25,492 nucleotides of DNA, from the NCBI GenBank assembly GCA_031431035.1, contig JANPCR010000008.1, forward strand, positions 1 to 25,492, given 5' to 3'. How positions within the stretch are numbered: position 1 is the stretch's first letter; each line of letters opens with the position of its first letter. The notes beneath the pieces were generated by a model. That model was not told the origin of the DNA. It did no database searches and was given only the letters and a program-made list of their open reading frames with translations. The position numbers and the translations under genes are program-made. Shown here piece after piece: positions 15,777 through 23,278 of the stretch. The stretch is from JANYCG01 sp031431035 (lineage in GTDB: Bacteria; Pseudomonadota; Gammaproteobacteria; Burkholderiales; Burkholderiaceae_C).

Positions 15777-16763
15777 ATGACCTCTCGCCGCAAATTTCTG
15801 GACACATCGGCCTTGGCCGTTCTGTCAGCCACCGGCCTTTGCAGCCACTCGCAAGCGCTGGCTCAGGCTTGGCCCAACCAGCCAGTCCGAATCATCGTGC
15901 CCTTCCCACCGGGCGGCACGTCAGACATGATTGCCCGCATCATCTCCAAGCCCCTGGGCGACGCGCTGGGCACGACCGTCATTGTTGAAAACCGCACCGG
16001 GGCCAACGGCAGTGTGGGCGCAGGTGTTGTCGCGCAGGCCACCGACAGCCACACCATGCTGCTGTCCGACATGGGTTCCGTCGCCCTAGCGCATGTCATC
16101 ACCAAAGAGTTGCCCTACAAGGCCGACGACTTGAAAGGCGTGACCATGCTGGCCTATTCGCCGCACATGCTGGTCGCCACGCCTTCCTTGCCAGCCAATA
16201 CCTTGCAGGAGCTGGTGGCGCTGTCCAAAAAGACCAAAATCAACGTGGCCAGCAGCGGCACGGGGTCACCCAACCACCTGGGCATGGTCGAGATCGCGCA
16301 GGCCACTGGCATGCAATGGCAGCATGTTCCCTACCGTGGCGGTGCGCAGTCGGTGGCAGACACAGCCGCAGGCGTGACCCATGTGGTGCTCAACGGCATG
16401 CTGGCAACGCTGCCGCTGGTCAACGCGGGGCGACTCAAAGTGATTGGCATCAGCAAACGCACGCGCATGGCGCTGGTCAGCCAGATGCCCACCATTGCCG
16501 AGCAAGGCTTGCCGACTTTCGAGTCGGGCACCTACCAGGGCATTGCCGTGGCCAGCACCATGCCAAAGGCTGCAGTGGACAAGCTCAGCGCCGCTTTGAT
16601 TGCCGTGATTCGTTCACCTGACATCCGCGCAAGGCTGGTGCAGGCCGGGGCCGAGGTGATGACCTCCACCCCCGCGGAATTGAGCGCCTTTATCGTGGCA
16701 GAGCGCAAGCGCTGGAGCGGCGTGATCGAGCGCGCGGGCAAACAGCTTGAAGGCACAGCCTAG
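15777..16763 (+). CDS. Tripartite tricarboxylate transporter receptor (Bug family periplasmic binding protein)
   Basis: This 328-residue exported receptor has an N-terminus with SRRKFL before a hydrophobic stretch, resembling a twin-arginine signal, and likely cleavage after ALA at residue 29. The mature start WPNQPVRIIVPFPPGGTSDMIAR is diagnostic of the Bug (TctC-like) family, which binds small carboxylates such as citrate, glutamate or aromatic acids. AGGAGA precedes the ATG at good distance. No TctA or TctB membrane gene is next to it, so it is an orphan receptor. Such orphans are numerous in Burkholderiales and may share permeases or act in sensing. It follows the MDR gene by 70 bases. 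Confidence 0.93.
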   Translation: MTSRRKFLDTSALAVLSATGLCSHSQALAQAWPNQPVRIIVPFPPGGTSDMIARIISKPLGDALGTTVIVENRTGANGSVGAGVVAQATDSHTMLLSDMGSVALAHVITKELPYKADDLKGVTMLAYSPHMLVATPSLPANTLQELVALSKKTKINVASSGTGSPNHLGMVEIAQATGMQWQHVPYRGGAQSVADTAAGVTHVVLNGMLATLPLVNAGRLKVIGISKRTRMALVSQMPTIAEQGLPTFESGTYQGIAVASTMPKAAVDKLSAALIAVIRSPDIRARLVQAGAEVMTSTPAELSAFIVAERKRWSGVIERAGKQLEGTA

Positions 16764-16815
16764 ATAGCGCTACAGTTTTTCCAAAACGCTGTTGGTGGTC
16801 CTGCTGGAATAGTTC

Positions 16816-16951
16816 ATATCACCGGTGATATCAAAATTCTCAAAATGACGGCGAAAAGGGGATTTTGGCAAAAATATTGATGGAATTGGCCTCTAGCTCT
16901 CGAATAACATAGATAGTTTGCTACTATTAATATAGCAAAAATCTTGAGGCC
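16816..16951 (-). repeat. Intergenic repeat element, copy B (inverted relative to copy A)
   Basis: Read on the minus strand, GGCCTC and GAGGCC (outer limits 16951 and 16888) bound a unit with TTTGCTA/TAGCAAA and TTATTCGAGAGCTAG. About 56 bases later follows the perfect 16-bp palindrome ATATCACCGGTGATAT (16816-16831). This is the same order as copy A at 11021-11151. In both places the element lies 3' of a gene reading in its own orientation, here acnB. Confidence 0.8.
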
Positions 16952-16971
16952 TAAAACACCCAGCAAGCATT

Positions 16972-16994
16972 AAAAAACGGCCCGAAGGCCGTTT
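16972..16994 (-). terminator. Rho-independent terminator of acnB
   Basis: On the minus strand an 8-bp stem AAACGGCC/GGCCGTTT closes a TTCG loop with the stable C(UUCG)G arrangement and runs straight into a T-tract. It lies 41 bases after the acnB stop. Confidence 0.85.
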
Positions 16995-17035
16995 CTAAAT
17001 TTTCAGTATTCCCTACTGACGGCACTGGCTCAAAC

Positions 17036-19663
17036 TCAGGCCACAACGCCATCCACCACTTTGTCTGCCAGGTCGGTGTAGTCGCTCACCTTGTCAAAGT
17101 TCAGGTACTGATAGACCTTGTCACTGGCTGCTGTCAGCACACCCATGTCTGCCATGTACTCGGCCTTGGTTGGAATGCGACCCAGCTTGGAGCAGATAGC
17201 GGCCAGCTCGGCAGAACCCAAGTACACGTTGGAGTTTTTGCCCAGTCGGTTGGGGAAGTTGCGGGTGGACGTGGAGAACACCGTTGCGCCCTCTTTCACC
17301 TGTGCCTGGTTGCCCATGCACAGGCTGCATCCGGGCATTTCCATGCGCGCACCAGCAGAGCCGAGCACGCCGTAATGGCCTTCTTCGGTCAATTGCTTGG
17401 CGTCCATTTTGGTGGGCGGTGCCATCCACAACTTGACCGGAATATCGCGCTTGTTTTCAAGCAATTTGGACGCCGCTCGAAAGTGGCCGATATTGGTCAT
17501 GCAGCTGCCAATGAAGACTTCGTCAATCTTGGCACCCGCCACGTCAGACAGCGTTTTCACATCGTCTGGATCGTTCGGGCAAGCAACGATGGGCTCATGA
17601 ATGTCAGCCAAATCGATTTCAATGACGGCTGCGTATTCAGCATCGGGGTCGCCCGCCAACAGTTGCGGATCGGCCAGCCATGCTTCCATGGCCTTGATAC
17701 GGCGGTTGATGGTGCGCACGTCTGAGTAGCCCGTTGCAATCATCCATTTCAGCATGGTGATGTTGCTGGTGATGTATTCGATGATCGGCTCTTTGTTCAA
17801 GTGCACCGTGCAGCCACCTGCGCTGCGTTCGGCCGAAGCGTCGCTCAATTCAAACGCCTGCTCCACTTTGAGGTCTGGCAGGCCTTCGATTTCAAGAATC
17901 CGGCCCGAGAAAATGTTCAATTTACCCTGTTTGGCAACGGTCAGCAGACCCGCCTTGATGGCGTACAAGGGAATGGCATTCACCAGGTCACGCAAGGTCA
18001 CGCCGTTTTGCATCTTGCCTTTGAAGCGCACCAACACAGACTCTGGCATGTCCAGCGGCATGACGCCCGTGGCAGCGCCAAAAGCCACCAAGCCGGAGCC
18101 CGCCGGAAAGCTGATGCCAATCGGAAAGCGGGTGTGGCTGTCGCCGCCAGTGCCTACGGTGTCTGGAAGCAACATGCGGTTAAGCCAGCTGTGGATGATG
18201 CCGTCACCGGGGCGCAGTGGCACGCCTCCCCGTGTGCTGATGAAGTCAGGCAGCTCGTGGTGCATTTTCACGTCGACAGGCTTGGGGTACGCTGCCGTGT
18301 GGCAAAACGACTGCATCACCAAGTCGGCACTGAAGCCCAGGCAAGCCAGGTCTTTCAGTTCATCGCGTGTCATGGGGCCGGTCGTGTCCTGGCTGCCCAC
18401 CGATGTCATTTTGGGTTCGCAATAGGTCCCCGGGCGAATGCCAGGCTGCTTGCCGTCAACCAACGGCAAACCACAAGCGCGGCCCACCATTTTTTGCGCC
18501 AGTGTGAAGCCGCGGCCACTGTCAGCCGGGCTTTGCGGCAAGCGAAACAGGGTTGACGTGGGCAGGCCCAGCGCCCAACGCGCCTTGGCCGTCAGGCCGC
18601 GTCCGATGATCAGCGGAATGCGGCCACCCGCGCGAACTTCATCAAACAGCACCTCGCTTTTGACTTTGAATACCGCGATTACTTTGCCGTCTTTCAGCGC
18701 TTTGCCTTCGTAAGGGCGCAGCTCGATCACGTCACCCATGACCATTTGGCTTACATCCAACTCGATCGGCAAAGCGCCAGAGTCTTCCATGGTGTTGTAA
18801 AAAATCGGGGCAATTTTGGTACCCAAACAGACGCCACCAAAGCGCTTGTTGGGCACAAACGGAATGTCTTCGCCGGTGAACCACAACACCGAATTCGTTG
18901 CCGATTTGCGGCTTGAGCCCGTGCCCACCACGTCGCCTACATAAGCGACCAGATTGCCTTTTCCTTTGAGGTCGTTGATGAACTTGATGGGGCCGCGCTT
19001 GCCCTCTTCCTCGGGCGTGACCCCTGGGCGCGGGTTTTTGTGCATGGCCAGGGCGTGCAATGGAATGTCAGGGCGACTGAACGCATCTGGCGCGGGCGAC
19101 AGGTCGTCTGTGTTGATTTCGCCAGCCACCTTGAAAACTGTCAACATGATCGACGTCGCCACTTCAGGGCGAGACGTGAACCATTCACCGTCTGCCCAGC
19201 TTTGCAGCACTTCTTTGGCGTAATGGTTGCCCTTATCGGCTTTCTCTTTCACGTCATGAAACTGGTCGAACATCAGCAAGGTCTTCTTCAGGCCATTGGC
19301 AGCCGTTTGGGCCACTGCGGCGCTGTCGTCTGCCAGCAAATCGACCATGGGGCTGATGTTGTAGCCACCCAGCATGGTGCCCAACAGTTCGGTCGCCTTT
19401 TCACGCGACAGCAGGCTGCATTGCTCGCTGCCATGGGCCACCGCGGCCAGGTAGCTGGCCTTGACCTTGGCGGCATCATCGACCCCTGCCGGAACGCGGT
19501 GCGTGATCAATTCAACCAACAGAGTTTCTTCGCCTTTGGGGGGTGTCTTCAACAGCTCGATCAATTCACCCGTTTGCTTGGCCGACAAGGGCAAGGGCGG
19601 AACACCAAGAACAGCGCGCTCTGCAACGTGGGCGCGGTAGGTTTCTAAAAATTGCGCGGGCAT
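17036..19663 (-). CDS. acnB: Aconitate hydratase B (bifunctional aconitase/2-methylisocitrate dehydratase)
   Basis: This 875-residue enzyme interconverts citrate and isocitrate in the TCA cycle in the cytoplasm. It has AcnB rather than AcnA order: an N-terminal helical HEAT-like domain, then the swivelling domain, then the three catalytic domains. The 4Fe-4S ligands are Cys721 in GSCMTNIGH and Cys779 and Cys782 in GCSLCMGN, with spacing nearly identical to E. coli AcnB (710, 769, 772). Other active-site motifs are CHTAAYPKPVDV and GGDSHTRFPIG. The ATG at 19663 has AAAGGA upstream and gives MPAQFLETYRAHVAER; an open frame to 19687 is not needed. It is the last gene of a probable mdh-unknown-acnB unit and ends before a clear terminator. 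Confidence 0.97.
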   Translation of the reverse strand: MPAQFLETYRAHVAERAVLGVPPLPLSAKQTGELIELLKTPPKGEETLLVELITHRVPAGVDDAAKVKASYLAAVAHGSEQCSLLSREKATELLGTMLGGYNISPMVDLLADDSAAVAQTAANGLKKTLLMFDQFHDVKEKADKGNHYAKEVLQSWADGEWFTSRPEVATSIMLTVFKVAGEINTDDLSPAPDAFSRPDIPLHALAMHKNPRPGVTPEEEGKRGPIKFINDLKGKGNLVAYVGDVVGTGSSRKSATNSVLWFTGEDIPFVPNKRFGGVCLGTKIAPIFYNTMEDSGALPIELDVSQMVMGDVIELRPYEGKALKDGKVIAVFKVKSEVLFDEVRAGGRIPLIIGRGLTAKARWALGLPTSTLFRLPQSPADSGRGFTLAQKMVGRACGLPLVDGKQPGIRPGTYCEPKMTSVGSQDTTGPMTRDELKDLACLGFSADLVMQSFCHTAAYPKPVDVKMHHELPDFISTRGGVPLRPGDGIIHSWLNRMLLPDTVGTGGDSHTRFPIGISFPAGSGLVAFGAATGVMPLDMPESVLVRFKGKMQNGVTLRDLVNAIPLYAIKAGLLTVAKQGKLNIFSGRILEIEGLPDLKVEQAFELSDASAERSAGGCTVHLNKEPIIEYITSNITMLKWMIATGYSDVRTINRRIKAMEAWLADPQLLAGDPDAEYAAVIEIDLADIHEPIVACPNDPDDVKTLSDVAGAKIDEVFIGSCMTNIGHFRAASKLLENKRDIPVKLWMAPPTKMDAKQLTEEGHYGVLGSAGARMEMPGCSLCMGNQAQVKEGATVFSTSTRNFPNRLGKNSNVYLGSAELAAICSKLGRIPTKAEYMADMGVLTAASDKVYQYLNFDKVSDYTDLADKVVDGVVA

Positions 19664-19730
19664 GGGGACGTTCCTTTTTAATGTCAAATGGGGAGGCTCT
19701 TGGCCAAAAAGAGTCTGTAGCAGCAGTGGT

Positions 19731-20339
19731 TTACTTGGTCACTGGCGCAGTTGCAGCGGAGGATGCTGGTGCTGGTACTGGCGCATCCAGCACGCTTTGC
19801 GCCGGAGCTTTTTGCAATGCGGCATCGACCGCGATCTGGGCGGGGCTCATGCAGGCATCTGCCAGCCTTTGGCCCAATTTTTGATTCATCAACATGGATT
19901 TGTTGGCCAGTTGCAGCCAAACAGCCCCAGCTTTTTTGTCTTCCAGCCGGATTGCGCCCGTCGTGGTTTCAACAGGAAACATCCGAAACTTGAGGTTGTT
20001 GACCTGCACATTGAAAAACCCGGGCGCCTTGGGGTCTGGCGTTAAGGTCACAAACGCGCCCAGCTCGCAAGGCAGGCGGCCTTGGTAAACACGTTCGGCA
20101 ATCGCCATTTCGGCAGGTGTCAACGCGGCGTCTGCGGCCTGGATGCCAGTGGCCATTTGTGTCGCCTTGCTTTTGGCATCCACCCGGCTAGCTGAGGGTT
20201 TGCTTGCCTTGGGCGGGCTGTCCTTTTTGACAGGCGCAGTGGTTTGCGCACCCAGTGCCATCGGAAGCAACAACACCAGCCCACCTGCTACGGCGTGGAA
20301 AACTCTGGACAATTTGGTGGGGCTGGCGTTCAAAAGCAT
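19731..20339 (-). CDS. Exported protein of unknown function between mdh and acnB
   Basis: I do not recognise a named family for this 202-residue protein. It begins with a signal-peptide-like segment (hydrophobic 14-31, likely cleavage after LGA) followed by a Lys/Ser/Pro-rich linker to about residue 60. The core, about 65-175, contains LTPAEMAIAERVYQG, LPCELGAFVTL, KFRMFPVETTTGAIRLED and NKSMLMNQKLGQRLADAC. Its two cysteines could form a disulphide in the periplasm. An Ala/Pro-rich tail ends the protein. The ATG at 20339 was chosen because GGGAA precedes it and the signal peptide follows at once; the frame is open to 20372 inside mdh. It starts 13 bases after mdh and ends 67 bases before acnB, so it is likely expressed with these TCA enzymes. 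Confidence 0.8.
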   Translation of the reverse strand: MLLNASPTKLSRVFHAVAGGLVLLLPMALGAQTTAPVKKDSPPKASKPSASRVDAKSKATQMATGIQAADAALTPAEMAIAERVYQGRLPCELGAFVTLTPDPKAPGFFNVQVNNLKFRMFPVETTTGAIRLEDKKAGAVWLQLANKSMLMNQKLGQRLADACMSPAQIAVDAALQKAPAQSVLDAPVPAPASSAATAPVTK

Positions 20340-20352
20340 GGTTATTTCCCGT

Positions 20353-21339
20353 TCAAAGCAGGTGCGCGACACCCGCTTGCTCGTCTTGCAACTCTTTCAA
20401 CGTCTTGTTGATGCAGCCTTGGCTGAACTCGTCAACGCTCAAACCTTCAACCGTTTTGTATTCGCCGCCCTGGCAGGTAACTGCAAAACCAAACATGGTG
20501 TCTTGCGGAATGCCGTATTGCCCGTCTGACGGAATGCCCATGGTGACCCATTTTCCGTTGGTGCCCAAGGCCCAATCCCGCATGTGGTCAATGGCTGCAT
20601 TCGCGGCAGAGGCTGCCGACGACACGCCACGCGCTTCAATGATGGCCGCACCACGCTTGCCGACTGTTGGCAAGAAGGTGTTGGCATTCCAGTCGTGGTC
20701 GTTGATCATGTCTTTGACGCTGGCACCCGCGATGGTGGCGAACCGGTAGTCGGGGTACATGGTTGGCGAATGGTTGCCCCAGACCACCATTTTTTCGATG
20801 TCGGTCACAGCCTTGCCAGTTTTGGCGGCGATTTGGCTCAAAGCGCGATTGTGATCGAGGCGCAGCATGGCGGTGAAGTTCTTGCGCGGAAGGTCAGGCG
20901 CACTCTTCATGGCGATCCAGGCATTGGTGTTGGCTGGGTTGCCGACCACCAGCACCTTCACGTTGCGGCTGGCGACCGCGTTCAAGGCTTTGCCCTGGGC
21001 GGTGAAAATTTGGGCATTCGCAGCCAACAGGTCGGCGCGCTCCATGCCTGGGCCACGGGGGCGCGAACCGATCAACAGCGCGTAATCTACATCTTTGAAC
21101 GCGGTCATGGGGTCGCCATGGGCTTCCATGCCCACCAGCAGCGGAAAGGCGCAATCTTGCAATTCCATCATCACGCCCTTCAAAGCCTTTTGCGGGCCTT
21201 CAACCGGCACTTCAAGCAATTGCAGGATCACAGGCTGGTCTTTGCCCAGCATTTCGCCAGACGCAATGCGAAAAAGAACGGCGTAACCAATTTGACCGGC
21301 GGCACCCGTGACGGCAACACGGACAGGTTTTTTGCTCAT
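20353..21339 (-). CDS. mdh: Malate dehydrogenase (NAD-dependent)
   Basis: This 328-residue enzyme oxidises malate to oxaloacetate. The NAD loop is GAAGQIG (12-18). The mobile loop SRPRGPGMER (92-101) carries substrate-binding arginines. NPANTNAW (134-141), Asp162 in LDHNRA and catalytic His190 in WGNHSPTMYPD complete the active site. The motif set and length are those of the dimeric cytosolic-type (type 2) malate dehydrogenase common in betaproteobacteria. GGAG lies seven bases before the ATG. It is the first gene of the minus-strand unit and divergent from a GntR regulator. Confidence 0.97.
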   Translation of the reverse strand: MSKKPVRVAVTGAAGQIGYAVLFRIASGEMLGKDQPVILQLLEVPVEGPQKALKGVMMELQDCAFPLLVGMEAHGDPMTAFKDVDYALLIGSRPRGPGMERADLLAANAQIFTAQGKALNAVASRNVKVLVVGNPANTNAWIAMKSAPDLPRKNFTAMLRLDHNRALSQIAAKTGKAVTDIEKMVVWGNHSPTMYPDYRFATIAGASVKDMINDHDWNANTFLPTVGKRGAAIIEARGVSSAASAANAAIDHMRDWALGTNGKWVTMGIPSDGQYGIPQDTMFGFAVTCQGGEYKTVEGLSVDEFSQGCINKTLKELQDEQAGVAHLL

Positions 21340-21374
21340 GAAAAGGCTCCGAAAATAGATTGAAAGACCCCCAG

Positions 21375-21404
21375 AGTTTACCCTTGAAAGATGGCGTCCG
21401 TCAA
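21375..21404 (-). promoter_or_regulatory. Putative sigma-70 promoter of mdh
   Basis: On the minus strand, TTGACG (21404-21399) and TAAACT (21380-21375) are separated by 18 bases and lie about 36 bases before the mdh ATG. They match the -35 and -10 consensus at 5/6 and 4/6 positions. Confidence 0.45.
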
Positions 21405-21405
21405 T

Positions 21406-21433
21406 TTGTCTTATGTCTTATATAAGATATGAT
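21406..21433 (+). promoter_or_regulatory. Putative gntR promoter with embedded 12-bp palindromic operator
   Basis: TTGTCT (21406-21411) and TATGAT (21428-21433) are spaced 16 bases apart, a plausible promoter for the regulator gene. The spacer contains the perfect palindrome TCTTATATAAGA (21416-21427), preceded by a partial copy, TGTCTTATG. The palindrome is also just upstream of the mdh -35 hexamer. A GntR-type repressor bound there would block its own promoter and could affect mdh (inference). Confidence 0.55.
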
Positions 21434-21458
21434 TCACACTTCAGACCCGACAAAAAAC

Positions 21459-22262
21459 ATGAGCTCCCTGCCCATTTCGCAGACCGACCGGCCGACTCCA
21501 CCGGCGGACTATGGCGTGGCTGCCCCATCCAGCCTGACGCCGGCTTTCAGTCCTCTGTACCAGCAAATCAAAGGGCTTATCCTGCAAAGCTTGCTGGCAG
21601 GCGAATGGAAGCCGGGCGAATCCATCCCAAGCGAAATGGACCTGGCCACGCGCTTTCGGGTCAGCCAAGGCACTGTGCGCAAAGCCGTTGACGAGCTTGC
21701 TGCCGATAATTTGCTGGTGCGCCGCCAAGGCAAGGGCACTTTTGTGGCCACCCACGCGGAGCAGCATGTTCAGTACCGCTTCTTGAAACTCATGCCAGAC
21801 GAGGGCGACACCAGTTCCGAGGGGCCCGCCCAGCGCGAAATCATTGACTGCAAGCGCTTGCGTGCGTCCAGCGACGTTGCCAAATCATTGGGCTTGAAAA
21901 CCGGCGACGCCGTTTTGCAAGTGCGCCGGGTGCTTTCGTTCGTCAATCGCCCCACCATTTTGGAAGACCTTTGGCTACCTGGCGGCCCCTTCAAAGGCCT
22001 GACCGCTGAGCGCCTAAGTGACTACCACGGCCCCATGTACGCCCTGTTTGAAACCGAGTTTGGCGTGCGCATGGTGCGGGCTGTTGAGAAAATTAGAGCC
22101 GTCTTGCCTGACACAGAGCAAAGTGTGCTGCTGAAAGTACCCCAAAACACGCCGCTCTTAAGCGTGGAGCGAATTGCCTACACTTACAACGACGCACCCA
22201 TGGAGATGCGTCGGGGTTTGTACCTGACGGACACTCATTTCTACCGCAATGAACTGAATTAG
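21459..22262 (+). CDS. GntR-family transcriptional regulator, HutC subgroup (UTRA domain)
   Basis: This 267-residue regulator has a winged helix at about 32-98, with FSPLYQQIKGLIL, GESIPSEMDLATRFRVSQGTVRKAVDELAADNLLVRRQGKGTFV, and then a C-terminal UTRA effector domain to about 260 (LLSVERIAYTYNDAPMEMRRGLYL). UTRA proteins sense small metabolites. The in-frame ATG at 21429 overlaps the -10 hexamer of the apparent promoter, so I chose the ATG at 21459, though neither has a good Shine-Dalgarno sequence. It lies between divergent mdh and the sdh genes, 117 bases before sdhC, and so probably regulates TCA-cycle genes (inference from position and operator). Confidence 0.87.
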   Translation: MSSLPISQTDRPTPPADYGVAAPSSLTPAFSPLYQQIKGLILQSLLAGEWKPGESIPSEMDLATRFRVSQGTVRKAVDELAADNLLVRRQGKGTFVATHAEQHVQYRFLKLMPDEGDTSSEGPAQREIIDCKRLRASSDVAKSLGLKTGDAVLQVRRVLSFVNRPTILEDLWLPGGPFKGLTAERLSDYHGPMYALFETEFGVRMVRAVEKIRAVLPDTEQSVLLKVPQNTPLLSVERIAYTYNDAPMEMRRGLYLTDTHFYRNELN

Positions 22263-22379
22263 CAGCAGCGAATTGACGGGAATTTTGCAAGCCAGCCGTC
22301 AGCATGCTGCATTGCAATAGAATTTTGGTTTTGATCAGTTTAAATAACGACAACGAGCACCCTTCTTGAAAGCCCCCAC

Positions 22380-22826
22380 ATGACCGAACTGACGTCCCCC
22401 AAGCGGGGCAAGCGCCCCGAATTTCGCAACATCAATATTTTCAAAGATCTGCCCTCGTACAGCCTTCCGGCGGCGGGCTTTGTGTCCATCTTGCACCGGA
22501 TCAGCGGATTTTTGATGTTTTTGCTGCTGCCATTCATCATCTGGATGTTTGACACCTCGGTTTCCAGTGAAATTTCATTTGCCAAGTTCACCTATTTGTT
22601 TCGCTCAGGCGTTGGGTTTTTACCGGGCTGGTTGATCAAACTGGTTGCACTTGCACTGATTTGGGCTTACCTGCATCACTTTATTGCCGGCATGCGCCAC
22701 CTTTGGATGGACATCAGCCACGCGGCGGTTACCAAAGAATTCGGCAAAAGCTCGGCCTTGGTCACTTTGGCGCTGAGCGTTGGCTTGACCCTGATTTTGG
22801 GTGCCAAGCTATTTGGTTTGTATTGA
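22380..22826 (+). CDS. sdhC: Succinate dehydrogenase cytochrome b556 subunit
   Basis: This 148-residue membrane anchor of complex II has three hydrophobic helices. SILHRISG (36-43) supplies the Ser and Arg of the ubiquinone site, and HHFIAGMRHLWMD has His100 at the position of the haem b ligand (His84 in E. coli). It anchors SdhAB to the inner membrane and passes electrons to ubiquinone. The ribosome site before the ATG is weak (GAAAG). The 117 bases upstream hold no convincing promoter; a lone TAGAAT at 22318-22323 has no good -35 partner. Confidence 0.95.
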   Translation: MTELTSPKRGKRPEFRNINIFKDLPSYSLPAAGFVSILHRISGFLMFLLLPFIIWMFDTSVSSEISFAKFTYLFRSGVGFLPGWLIKLVALALIWAYLHHFIAGMRHLWMDISHAAVTKEFGKSSALVTLALSVGLTLILGAKLFGLY

Positions 22827-22862
22827 ACCGCCCCTCCCTTTCAAAAAAACAGGAAAAAAAAC

Positions 22863-23231
22863 ATGGCAGTCAATTACGGCACCAAGCGCATTGTTGTGGG
22901 CGCTCATTACGGTTTGCGCGACTGGCTCGCCCAACGAGTCACAGCGGGCTTGATGGCCTTGTTCACTCTGGCGGTGTTGGCGCAAGTGCTGCTGAACAAA
23001 GGTCCCATCGGCTACGACAAATGGGCGGGTATCTTTTCAAGCCAGTGGATGAAAGTACTCACTTTCACTGTGATCATTGCCATGGCGTACCACATTTGGG
23101 TGGGCATGCGCGATATCTGGATGGACTATGTGACCAGCAGCGTCGCTTTGCGCCTCAGCCTGCAAATTTTCACAATTGTTTGGCTGATCGCCTGCGCGGG
23201 CTGGGCCATTCAGGTGCTGTGGCGCCTTTAA
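22863..23231 (+). CDS. sdhD: Succinate dehydrogenase hydrophobic membrane anchor subunit
   Basis: This 122-residue protein has three membrane helices. His77 in AYHIWVGMRDIWMDY corresponds to the second haem b ligand (His71 in E. coli SdhD), and Tyr89 fits the quinone-site tyrosine. AGGA precedes the ATG. It follows sdhC by 36 bases and precedes sdhA by 47 bases in one operon. Confidence 0.94.
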   Translation: MAVNYGTKRIVVGAHYGLRDWLAQRVTAGLMALFTLAVLAQVLLNKGPIGYDKWAGIFSSQWMKVLTFTVIIAMAYHIWVGMRDIWMDYVTSSVALRLSLQIFTIVWLIACAGWAIQVLWRL

Positions 23232-23278
23232 AAACTAAAACAGCACGAGCAGCTTTCCCTAATTTGAGGCATTGATTC

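Noticed and set aside
22273..22300. TTGACG upstream of sdhC as a promoter
   Set aside because: No acceptable -10 hexamer is found at 16-18 bases downstream.
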